A DNA stretch of 64,000 nucleotides from Butyribacter intestini (lineage in GTDB: Bacteria; Bacillota; Clostridia; Lachnospirales; Lachnospiraceae), in contig LLKB01000006.1 of NCBI GenBank assembly GCA_001414325.1, positions 186,001 through 250,000 on the forward strand. Reading direction: 5' to 3'. Positions 17,306-25,924 of this stretch are shown here, piece after piece. The notes under the pieces were generated by a model. It made no database searches. It worked only from the letters and a program-made list of their open reading frames with translations, and was not told the DNA's origin. The number at the start of each line of letters is the position of its first letter. The first letter of the stretch is position 1. The translations under genes were made by a program, and so were the position numbers.

Positions 17306-17952
17306 TGTCAGGTTATATTGAATGTAAAAATTTGACTTTGCAGCTAAAAAATCAAAATAAAATTCTTGATAATATAAATATTTCTATGGAAAAAGGAAAA
17401 GTTTATGGATTTGTAGGGAGAAATGGCTGTGGAAAAACAATGCTTTTTAGGACTATATGCGGTTTTGTAAAGCCGGCAGCAGGTGAAATTATTGTAGACA
17501 ATTTGAGAATAGGAAAAGATATTGAATACATAAGAAATACAGGGGCGTCAATAGGAGAATCTGATTTTTTAAGACATTTGAGTGGATATGAAAATCTTAA
17601 ACTGCTTGCAGAGATAAATAATAAAATAACTGATGAGGAAATTTTATCTGTGTTAAAGAAAGTAAATCTTTTTGAGGAAAAGGATAAAAAATTTAAAAAG
17701 TATTCAGTTGGAATGAAACAAAAGTTACGAATAGCTCAGGCTATAATGGAAGAACCTGAGATATTGATATTGGATGAGCCGTTTAATGGGGTAGACAGGG
17801 AAAGTGTGTTAAAAATAAGAGAATATTTAAATGATTTAAAAAAGCAGAATAAAACAGTTTTGCTTGCAAGTCATATGAGTGAAGATTTGCAAGTATTGTG
17901 TGATCATATTTTTAAGATGGAATTAGGGAGAATTATAGATGAAAATATATAA
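17305..17952 (+). CDS. ABC transporter ATP-binding protein of the agr cassette
   Basis: The 215-residue ATPase has Walker A GRNGCGKTM, signature YSVGMKQKL, Walker B ILILDEPFNGVD and H-loop ASHMSED. The unusual Cys in Walker A does not replace a catalytic residue. Its start overlaps the permease stop and its end overlaps the following lipoprotein gene by 14 bases, so these genes are translationally coupled. Confidence 0.9.
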   Translation: MSGYIECKNLTLQLKNQNKILDNINISMEKGKVYGFVGRNGCGKTMLFRTICGFVKPAAGEIIVDNLRIGKDIEYIRNTGASIGESDFLRHLSGYENLKLLAEINNKITDEEILSVLKKVNLFEEKDKKFKKYSVGMKQKLRIAQAIMEEPEILILDEPFNGVDRESVLKIREYLNDLKKQNKTVLLASHMSEDLQVLCDHIFKMELGRIIDENI

Positions 17953-18976
17953 ATTGGTTCAGTATATTGGAATTTTATCATTTGGCATAATGTCTGTGAT
18001 AGTAACAGGGTGTTCTAAGACTGGAATAGGTGGGAATAAAGAACTTTTTGAAAAAATGGAAATGAAGAGTGTTGAAGATAATGAAAAACAAAATAATTCA
18101 TATGTATTTAAAGTTAAGTCAGAGAAAATAAAAGACAATTTGCTGTCATTAGGGTTCAATCTTGATGAGGAACAAATGGAAGAAGACATGAAAAATTGTT
18201 TTAGGTTGAAAGAAAAAGGTAATCTGTTTGTGATTGAGTTATTTGACGATATCTTGAATAAAAAAGCAAGTGGGTGCAAGGATATTGACATATATTATTC
18301 AGAGAAAATGATAAGAGATAATAAAAAAGAAAATAAAAGGTTGTTAAAGGCAATTTTTGAAGATATAGGGTATGAGTATAAAAGTATTGTTTTTGATAAA
18401 TTAAAAGAGATGTTTGAAAAAAAACAGAAAGACAAGAGTATAGATTTAAAATATAATAATAAAATACAGTTAGAGTATAGCTGGGAGGGAGATGAGATTA
18501 AATTAAGGATAGTTGCAAACGATTTTGCAAACGAACAGGAAAAAACATTTGATTTTAATCGGAATGATGTTTGGGATAAATTAAAAAGTGAAGAAATAGT
18601 AGTGTCAGAGATTAAATCAAAAGGTGAGTTGGATTTTGTGAAAAGGATGTTGACATTAAAAAACAAAGTAGCCACAGTAATAATAAGAGACAATCAAGAG
18701 AAAATTGGTAAAGAAACTAGCACAGAGGCAATATATATTCAAACAACATTAGTGAGCTTAAAAGATGATAATGGAGTTTTAGAAAACTGTAGGATTTTAG
18801 GTTGTATTTTAAATATGGTATGTAATAATATTTCTAATAATAAGATAGAAAAATACATTTTACAGCTAAAGGAGCTTAAAAACGACAATGCTTCAAAAGA
18901 AATAAAATTAGAAGATGCTTCAATGATTATGAATAATAATTCAGGAAAAATAGAAATAAGTATAATTCCAGAATAA
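17939..18976 (+). CDS. Predicted lipoprotein of the agr cassette
   Basis: The 345-residue protein starts with a lipoprotein signal peptide, hydrophobic core then VTGC at about residues 22-25, so Cys25 would be lipidated. The rest is very rich in Lys, Glu, Asp and Asn, largely helical and without a domain I recognise. It overlaps the ATPase gene by 14 bases. In bacteriocin-type loci a lipoprotein next to an ABC pair often protects the producer; that is a possibility here, not shown. Codons are more AT-rich than in the flanking chromosome. Confidence 0.72.
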   Translation: MKIYKLVQYIGILSFGIMSVIVTGCSKTGIGGNKELFEKMEMKSVEDNEKQNNSYVFKVKSEKIKDNLLSLGFNLDEEQMEEDMKNCFRLKEKGNLFVIELFDDILNKKASGCKDIDIYYSEKMIRDNKKENKRLLKAIFEDIGYEYKSIVFDKLKEMFEKKQKDKSIDLKYNNKIQLEYSWEGDEIKLRIVANDFANEQEKTFDFNRNDVWDKLKSEEIVVSEIKSKGELDFVKRMLTLKNKVATVIIRDNQEKIGKETSTEAIYIQTTLVSLKDDNGVLENCRILGCILNMVCNNISNNKIEKYILQLKELKNDNASKEIKLEDASMIMNNNSGKIEISIIPE

Positions 18977-19010
18977 AGATGACTTGGAAGGTAATGAAAC
19001 GGAGTTTGAT

Positions 19011-19742
19011 ATGAATAAAAAGATTACATATAAATATCTTATATTAAATTATATTGAGATGTTGTGTTGTGGTATTATCAGTGGGCTGGTATCATTAGTT
19101 GTGACCAATTCATATATAAATCAAAATATAGAAAATATACTGAAGAATAAATATTTTGACTATATTATAAATGTGATATTTTTTAATGATGGATATAAAG
19201 ATATTGCATATATGAATGGAAGTATAACTAAGTTATTGACAATATTGTTGTATTTTTATATACCGCCATTAATGTTTCTCTTATATAAATATTCAAGGGA
19301 AACAGAAACATATTATCCAATGATTATGGTAAGGCTTAATTCGAATAAGGAGGTAATAAAAAATATAAGAAAAAGACCATTTTTTTTATTTTCTGTGTAT
19401 GTTGTGGGATTTATGGTGTGTGTAGTATTAATAGGAAATAATATGTGTGAAATATCAATGAATAGTAGCATATTACATGATATTTTGATGTTTTCAATTT
19501 TAAGAATTGTAGTATTGACAGTATTTGGTAATATATTATTTTTAATCTATATAAAATATGGCACGGGAATATCATTTTTTATGGTAAATATATTATTTTT
19601 AATTATGTCAATGACAGATATAAATATAGAAAAAGTAAATATTTTGTTATATCATCCAGGGAGATGTTACATTGAAAATATAATTACATTATGTATTATA
19701 TTATTATTTATTAAAATTATGCAAAATAAGAGTATATTATAA
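19011..19742 (+). CDS. Multi-span membrane protein of the agr cassette
   Basis: From ATG 19011 (ACGGAG six bases upstream; a TTG at 18984 is the alternative) the protein has 243 residues and about six membrane spans. Its topology, with a long outside loop after the first span and a cytoplasmic basic loop near the middle, resembles that of the permease at 16481. It could be the second permease half of the same transporter. No specific family is recognised. It is strongly AT-rich. Confidence 0.65.
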   Translation: MNKKITYKYLILNYIEMLCCGIISGLVSLVVTNSYINQNIENILKNKYFDYIINVIFFNDGYKDIAYMNGSITKLLTILLYFYIPPLMFLLYKYSRETETYYPMIMVRLNSNKEVIKNIRKRPFFLFSVYVVGFMVCVVLIGNNMCEISMNSSILHDILMFSILRIVVLTVFGNILFLIYIKYGTGISFFMVNILFLIMSMTDINIEKVNILLYHPGRCYIENIITLCIILLFIKIMQNKSIL

Positions 19743-19818
19743 ACAAAATATGCTATATATGTTAAAAGCAAACAAATATTTTGGGGTAATTAAATTTATT
19801 TTAGGAGGATATAATTAC

Positions 19819-22202
19819 ATGAGATTTGATAATGAAGAATTATTTAAGGAATTAGTAAAAAAATATGGAATGAATTTGTTTGTAGGAGCAGGGTTTTCTG
19901 TTTATGCTTATAATGAGGATAAAGAAAGTTTACCGTTAGGTGAAGAAATAAACAAAAAATTGATAAAGCTTTTTTCGTTAGATAACGGAAGAAAATTTAA
20001 TTTGAGTAAAACATGCCAAAAGATAAAAATAAATAATTCAGATATGTTGGAAAAAAATTAAAGGATATATATACAGTTGAAAATTTTGACAAGGAATATT
20101 TCAAAATAACAAGACTTCCGATAAAGAATATTATAACTGTAAATATAGATAATTTGTTGGAAAAAATATATGATTCTCAAGAATCTTCAGTAAACATATC
20201 GGATACGGCAATTTATGGTTCATTGGAGAAAGAGAAAGTTGTTAGTTTATATAAACTGCATGGTTCAGTTACTTATCCTGTTGGTAGTAGAATGTCATTT
20301 ACAGAAACAGAATTGACAGATTTATTTATTAGAGATAATAAATTGTTTGAAACAGTTTCATTTAAGCTTTCTACAGCACCTACTATATTTTGGGGAACCA
20401 AGTTAAGTGATAACAACATTATGCAAATAATATGTAATAGTGAAGCTTATGCAAAATCATCGATGCAAAGATGGTTAGTTGTTTATCCTGACGAAAAAAA
20501 TAAAGAATTTATTGAAGATTACATAGATTTGGGGTTTAATATTATAGAAGCTGATACTAAAGAATTGATTAATTATCTTGGAGAGCAGAGTTTTGCAAGG
20601 GTCGACGAGGGGGATAAAAATATATATAAAGAGTATAGGGACAAGTTCCCAACAAGTTTTATCTGCAATGAGTTAAAAAAGTCGGGTGTAAAACGTCCGG
20701 TTGTGGATTTTTTTGCGGGTGCAGAACCTATTATCTCAGATATAGTATCTAGTAATGTTTCTAGAACTTCATATTATACTGTTTTGTTAGGTACAATATT
20801 AAAGGGGAATATTACTTTAATAACTGGAATACCAGGCTGCGGAAAGTCTACATTGTTAATGCAATTAGCCTTTTCGAAGGAACTCAGTGGTAGAAAATTT
20901 TGGTTTAACAATATTATAGAGCAAGAAGCCGTAAAACTTGTGAATCTTGTAAGAGATGATGAAAACGTAACTGTTTTTATTGACAATTTGTATAATAATG
21001 TAGATGCACTTAAGGTATTAAGAAAAAATGAAAATATTAAACTAGTATTAGCGGAAAGAGCATTAAATTATGAATATGTCAAGCGTTTTTTAAATATTTC
21101 ATCAGATAGAATTGTGGACATTAGTGAACTGAATAAAAATGATGTACAAGTGATATGCAAGTCTATGAATCGTTCAAGTTCAGATGCATTTGATTTAATG
21201 GCATCAAATGAAAATATATCATTATTAGAAATTGTATTTTATACCGCAACATCAACACAAATTCAGGAGAGAATAAAAAGTTATGTGAGAGATTTAAAGG
21301 AATATAAGGATAATAGCTTAAAAATTGATTTACTGGAATTATTTGTATTGGTTAATTATACAAGTTATTGTGGAATACCATGTTCAATGGATATGATGTA
21401 TTTTTATTTTAGTGATTGTATTGAGTCATATAAAGACATATTATATGCATTGAAAAAGATGAACCGAATTATAGTAGAAAGTACGGATTATGACAGTATT
21501 GGAAAAAACCAAGACTACAAAGAAATGAGAAGTAAATTGTTTGCAGAAAAATCATTTAATGTATTGGAGGCAAGTGTAATAGCAAAAGTTATGAATAAGT
21601 TTTTGGATAAAGTTGGAATTCATATAATATATAGGTATGATATTTTTAAACGTAGAGCTTATGACGCTGATTTAACTAAAAAAGCATTTTGCCTAGAAGA
21701 TGGAATTGAATTTTATGAAAAAATATTAAAAAACAATAAATCTCCATATATAAGACATCAATATGCTTTGTTTTTACAGAGAAAAAAAGAGTATGATTTA
21801 GCATGGTCGCAGATAGACCAGGCATATACTGAAAGTAAAAAGAAAATTTTTTCAATTGCAAATACACATGCGATTATTATGTTTGAAAGAAATATTATAA
21901 GTGAAGCAAGTGATCAAAGGGAATTGGATATGTTAAAGAAAACGATAGAAAAATCGTTTTTAACATTAGAATTTTGCATTACTCAAGATGTTAGAGTAAA
22001 TTATCATATTTTAACTTATGCTAGAAATGCTATAAGGTATTATGAGAAATATGATTGGGATAATTATGCTGAACAGTATGTTGAAAGTGCATTGAAACAA
22101 TTGGATATATTGTTAAATTCTGAAGAATATATTTTTCATGGAACATTAAGAGAATTGAAGAATTTACAAAAAAAATTAGTGATGATTAAGAAAAGTATGT
22201 GA
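19819..22202 (+). pseudogene. SIR2-STAND NTPase (antiphage type) interrupted by a frameshift
   Basis: Two frames join into one protein of about 794 residues. The N-terminal SIR2 domain shows FVGAGFS (NAD site), TVNIDNLLE and KLHGS (catalytic His). A STAND P-loop follows with GIPGCGKST and Walker B VTVFIDN, and then a long helical, TPR-like C-terminus. SIR2-STAND proteins (Avs5/DSR-like) deplete NAD+ on phage sensing. The start at 19819 has AGGAGG ten bases upstream. The frame breaks at the A7 run 20051-20057: as written it reads LEKN-stop, while one extra A or a -1 slip on A-AAA-AAT restores LEKKLKDIYTVENFD. It may be inactive, phase-variable, programmed, or a sequencing error. Confidence 0.8.
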
Positions 22203-22209
22203 TTTTTAT

Positions 22210-22249
22210 AAATGGCATTTATTATTTTTTATAGATAAGTGCCATTTTT
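22210..22249 (+). terminator. Intrinsic terminator after the SIR2-STAND gene
   Basis: AAATGGCA (22210-22217) pairs with TGCCATTT (22240-22247), the stem can extend through AT pairs inside, and TTTTTG ends the site. It closes the cargo transcript before the two-component genes. Confidence 0.7.
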
Positions 22250-22254
22250 GCATT

Positions 22255-22317
22255 TCAGTCCATTATTTTGACCTCTCAGTCAGAATTTTGTTCATAATCT
22301 CTATTTTGTGTTATAGT
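22255..22317 (+). promoter_or_regulatory. Promoter region of the agrA/agrC-like pair with 21-base-spaced repeats
   Basis: TCAGTC occurs at 22255-22260 and 22276-22281 in similar context (TCAGTC...ATTTTG), exactly 21 bases apart, the spacing of LytTR half sites. A possible promoter follows: TTGTTC (22288-22293), 18-base spacer, TATAGT (22312-22317). Autoregulation is inferred. Confidence 0.5.
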
Positions 22318-22348
22318 TATTGTATAAATCACAAAGGAGGAAACATAT

Positions 22349-23092
22349 TTGGGGACTGATATTATTAAAATAGCTATATGTGATGATGAAAAGGTTATTA
22401 TAGACAGGCTGCGGGGATATATCGAGAAGCATATAAAAAAAGCAGGATTTCCATATAAGATAGACATTTATCAGTCGGGTGAGGAGTTTGCAGCTTTAGA
22501 AAAAGCTATGAGCGGGTATGATATTGTTTTTATGGATGTGAATATGAAAGAGATGGACGGGATAAAAACGGCTGAAGATCTAAGAAAATACAGTGACAGG
22601 ACATTTCTTGTATTTGTGACCGGTTTTATTGAGTATTCACTGGCAGGATATAAGGTTGATGCCATAAGATATATAATAAAAGATGAGACAACTATAGAAT
22701 CTGACATTATCGAGGCTTTGAATGTTATTTTAGAAAAAATGGGAAGAAGCGTCCATGAGCTTGTATATGATTTTGTTGAACAGAGAGAAAAAAAGGTAAA
22801 TATTGACAACATAGTCTATATTGAAAATTTTTTACATAGGGCGTGTTTTCATTTAGTTGAGAATGACAGCGAAAAAGAATATACAGTTTATAAAAAGCTG
22901 AATGATATAGAGCAGGAGATTAAAGAGGAGAAGTTTGTCAGGATTCACCAGAGTTTTATCGTTAATATGGATTATGTGTGTGATGTAAAGAGATATTATG
23001 CAAAGCTTGTAAATGGAAGGGAACTTCCGGTATCAAAACAGAAGTATAAATCCGTTGCCAGTGAATATATAAAGCAGAGAGGAAAATTATAA
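22349..23092 (+). CDS. LytTR-family response regulator (AgrA/VirR-like)
   Basis: A 247-residue regulator starting at TTG with AAAGGAGG eight bases upstream. The receiver domain has Asp12-Asp13 (ICDDEKV) and phospho-acceptor Asp63 in FMDVNM. A LytTR DNA-binding domain occupies about residues 140-245 (VYIENFLHRACFH, FVRIHQSFIVNMDYV, LPVSKQKYKSV). It overlaps the kinase gene by one base (TAATG). With AgrB and AgrD at 14.9-15.9 kb it completes a quorum-sensing circuit, and the paired repeats before agrB and agrD are its likely targets. Confidence 0.9.
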   Translation: MGTDIIKIAICDDEKVIIDRLRGYIEKHIKKAGFPYKIDIYQSGEEFAALEKAMSGYDIVFMDVNMKEMDGIKTAEDLRKYSDRTFLVFVTGFIEYSLAGYKVDAIRYIIKDETTIESDIIEALNVILEKMGRSVHELVYDFVEQREKKVNIDNIVYIENFLHRACFHLVENDSEKEYTVYKKLNDIEQEIKEEKFVRIHQSFIVNMDYVCDVKRYYAKLVNGRELPVSKQKYKSVASEYIKQRGKL

Positions 23093-24390
23093 TGAATGTT
23101 TTACAGAGTTATCTGATTATACTTATTGAAATGTCATGCTTTTTGATATTCAGTTCGTCGTTTTATAAACCCGAGTTTAGATTTAAAAAATGGACGAGAG
23201 TTGTCTATGTATTTATTATGGCAACGCTGGTTCTTATTGTAAGTGATGTTTTTGGACAAAGTCCTATACTAAAACAGATATTAAATATAGTCATTCTTGT
23301 AACCGTGAGTATGATTATGGAAAAGAAAAAGTTTGAAAGGGCAGTTATAGTATCAGTTTTATTTATATTCTTGCTGCTTGCTGCTGATATAATAACAATA
23401 TTGATAGATAGCAATGTATTTAAAATTGATACAAATGGCTCATATAGTATAAATGTGTTTGTAATACTGTTGAGCAAGTCGGTATTGTTATTGCTTATAC
23501 TTATCTTCAAAAAATGTATGAGCAGAAGATGGCTTGAAAGTGTCGAGACAACAGATGTATTCTTTTTGATGATATTTCCCATCATATCAATAGCCTGTAT
23601 TTTATTTACACTTAAAATAGAAATCGCAGTAAAGTTTCAAAATGAAATGCAATTTGTCTGGATAGTTATGGTAAGCCTTATAGCAATGAACATACTTGTG
23701 ATATTTTTTATGGATGACCTTGCTGAAAAAGCAAAGTTAAAGCGGGAAAAGCTTATGTTTGAGATGGATGTAAAGAAACAGCAGGAAATGTATGAGTCGC
23801 TCGAAGAGAATGTAAAGCAGCAGAGAAGTATATCACATGAATATAGAAATAACCTTTTATATATTGGGGGACTGCTTCAGAAAAAAGAGTATGATGAACT
23901 TTCGGATTATCTGAAAAAGTTGAGCGATGGAAATATGGCAGGGGAAGATGTCATAGATACAAATAATTCGGTGGTAAATATTATATTGAACACAAAATAT
24001 TACGAGGCAAAGAGGGCAGGAGCTTCATTCATATGTAAAATAAATGACCTGGCAGGAATTACGATGATGGAGGGGGAGCTTATTTTAGTTTTGTCAAATC
24101 TTTTAAATAATGCCATCGAGGCAGTTGAAAAATGCAATGGCAGAAAGATGATAAAGTTAAAGACCGTTATTGAAGATGAAAAATTTATTGTATCCGTGAA
24201 AAATACTTTTGACGGAAATCTTAGAAAAGACGGGGAGAGATTTCTTTCGACAAAAAGAGAAAATAATGAGCTTCATGGTATAGGTATAAAAAATGTTATA
24301 AAAGTAGTTGAAAAATATGACGGATTTTATCTGTTTGAGCCGGAGGGTGATGAGTTTAGTGCGATTGTTATAATTCCGATGGATTTTTAG
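23092..24390 (+). CDS. AgrC-like sensor histidine kinase (GHKL family)
   Basis: The 432-residue kinase has six to seven N-terminal spans (about residues 1-205), a coiled linker, the phospho-acceptor His249 in SISHEYRNNLLYIGG, and an ATPase domain with N-box LSNLLNNAIEAVEKC and G-box HGIGIKNVIKVVEKY. This is the layout of AgrC/VirS peptide-pheromone receptors. It is translationally coupled to the response regulator. The signal is probably the thiolactone encoded at 15781. Confidence 0.9.
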   Translation: MNVLQSYLIILIEMSCFLIFSSSFYKPEFRFKKWTRVVYVFIMATLVLIVSDVFGQSPILKQILNIVILVTVSMIMEKKKFERAVIVSVLFIFLLLAADIITILIDSNVFKIDTNGSYSINVFVILLSKSVLLLLILIFKKCMSRRWLESVETTDVFFLMIFPIISIACILFTLKIEIAVKFQNEMQFVWIVMVSLIAMNILVIFFMDDLAEKAKLKREKLMFEMDVKKQQEMYESLEENVKQQRSISHEYRNNLLYIGGLLQKKEYDELSDYLKKLSDGNMAGEDVIDTNNSVVNIILNTKYYEAKRAGASFICKINDLAGITMMEGELILVLSNLLNNAIEAVEKCNGRKMIKLKTVIEDEKFIVSVKNTFDGNLRKDGERFLSTKRENNELHGIGIKNVIKVVEKYDGFYLFEPEGDEFSAIVIIPMDF

Positions 24391-24432
24391 GGAGAATGAT
24401 GAGAGAAATTATGAATAAGAAAAGCCGGCAGA

Positions 24433-24954
24433 TTACTCTACCGACAATTCGCTGAATAAAAGACTGTAAATCTTTTCATTTTTCTTTTTAAAGTTTTTGC
24501 ATACCTGTATCGCTTCTTCCTCGGTCGGTACATTGAGGGAGACTTCAAGGAGTACACTGCCTCGTTCTACTATTGAACAGCGGGCGATGTACTCTTTGTT
24601 TTTGACATGGGTGTAATCAGTATGTATCGAGGTATTCTCTACAATGCTTACCCTATTTTCAGAGAGATATTTTCGTATCTGTGCCTTTGTGCTGTCAGGG
24701 AGCTGTTTGCCAAAGAAAGTAAGTATTTCCTGACCGGCAGGCTTTATCTTATAATATGAAGTTGCGTGCGTCTGCTCACTCTCTATCATATCATCTTCAA
24801 GCAGGTTGGTGAGCGTTTCCTGTATTGAAAAATAATCCGTATAATTGTTTGTAAGGATAAAATCAGAGATGATAGCGTTTGACATTGGCTGTTTAGTCAG
24901 ACTTAAAAAATAAAGTATTATCAGTTTATACAGCTTTCGTGATTCAGGTGTCAT
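24433..24954 (-). CDS. DUF4364 family protein
   Basis: A 173-residue protein read on the minus strand. The N-terminal half looks like a winged helix (ESRKLYKLIILYFLS, ISDFILTNNYTDYFSIQETL), followed by a small alpha/beta domain. The family is common in Clostridia and its function is unknown. It shares one base (TAATG) with the stop of the radical SAM gene, so it is the last gene of that operon. Confidence 0.85.
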   Translation of the reverse strand: MTPESRKLYKLIILYFLSLTKQPMSNAIISDFILTNNYTDYFSIQETLTNLLEDDMIESEQTHATSYYKIKPAGQEILTFFGKQLPDSTKAQIRKYLSENRVSIVENTSIHTDYTHVKNKEYIARCSIVERGSVLLEVSLNVPTEEEAIQVCKNFKKKNEKIYSLLFSELSVE

Positions 24955-25916
24955 TAAAATCCCCCATTTCTTTTAAGTTTTTGTCCCTGATATATGCCAC
25001 GCACCTTTAATTCATGGCTCAGGGTATTTAAAACCTGTCGTTTGTTTTTGCTCCATTCAGGTGCTATAAGTAAATCTTTCGGTCCGTCTCCGGTAAGCCG
25101 GTGTATAACTATGTCAGGCGAGAGTTTTGCTATACATTCACATAGTATGTCTATATATTCGTCCGGTGTCAATATATGAAAACTTCCCATAAGGTCAGCT
25201 AAAGCAGTATCTTTTAGGATATGAAGAAGCTGCAGCTTTATGCCCTGAATGTCCATTTGATTAAGATAATCGATAGTTTCATATAGATTATCGGCATTTT
25301 CGCCCGGAAGTCCGATTATGACATGGACGATAACGGTTATGTTTCGCTTTCTAAGTTCATGAACGGCTTTTTCAAATACCTCCAGTGTATAACCACGGTT
25401 TATAAACTCAGCAGTTTTTTCATGCTTTGTCTGTAGACCAAGTTCTACCCAGACCGGTTTTATATGGTTCAGCCTTTCAATAAGGTCATATATTTCAGAT
25501 GAGAAACAGTCGGGTCTTGTGCCGATGGAAAGAGCTGATATAAGAGGGTGGTCTATTGCCTGCAAGAAAATATCTTCAAGATATGAAACGGGAGCATATG
25601 TATTTGAAAATGACTGAAAGTATGCTATAAATTTTTCTCCAACAAATTTTTCATTTGCCTTTAGTGAATTTATTCCGGTTTCAATCTGTCTTGTTATGTC
25701 ATTGTCTTTATCATGTTTTATGGCAAAATCCCCCGAACCTCCGTTGCTGCAGAATATACAGCCGCCCGTGGAGACAGTGCCGTCACGGTTTGGACAGCTC
25801 ATGCCTCCGTCAAGGGCAACTTTATATATTTTTTCACCGAAAGTTTTTTTCAAATAATAATCGAGAGAGTAGTAAGGTTTTTCGCCCCACCGTTTTATAT
25901 GTTCATTTTTTTTCAT
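24954..25916 (-). CDS. TIGR01212-type radical SAM protein (YtqA/YhcC-like)
   Basis: The 320-residue protein has the cluster-binding cysteines in MSCPNRDGTVSTGGCIFC, the longer-than-usual spacing of this subfamily, and GLQTKHEKTAEFINRGY and VHVIIGLPGE downstream. The B. subtilis relative YtqA has been tied to tRNA wobble-uridine modification; I carry that over only as a hypothesis. It lies between the malic enzyme and DUF4364 on the minus strand, with 8 bases to the former. Confidence 0.9.
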   Translation of the reverse strand: MKKNEHIKRWGEKPYYSLDYYLKKTFGEKIYKVALDGGMSCPNRDGTVSTGGCIFCSNGGSGDFAIKHDKDNDITRQIETGINSLKANEKFVGEKFIAYFQSFSNTYAPVSYLEDIFLQAIDHPLISALSIGTRPDCFSSEIYDLIERLNHIKPVWVELGLQTKHEKTAEFINRGYTLEVFEKAVHELRKRNITVIVHVIIGLPGENADNLYETIDYLNQMDIQGIKLQLLHILKDTALADLMGSFHILTPDEYIDILCECIAKLSPDIVIHRLTGDGPKDLLIAPEWSKNKRQVLNTLSHELKVRGIYQGQKLKRNGGF

Positions 25917-25924
25917 ATATTAAG

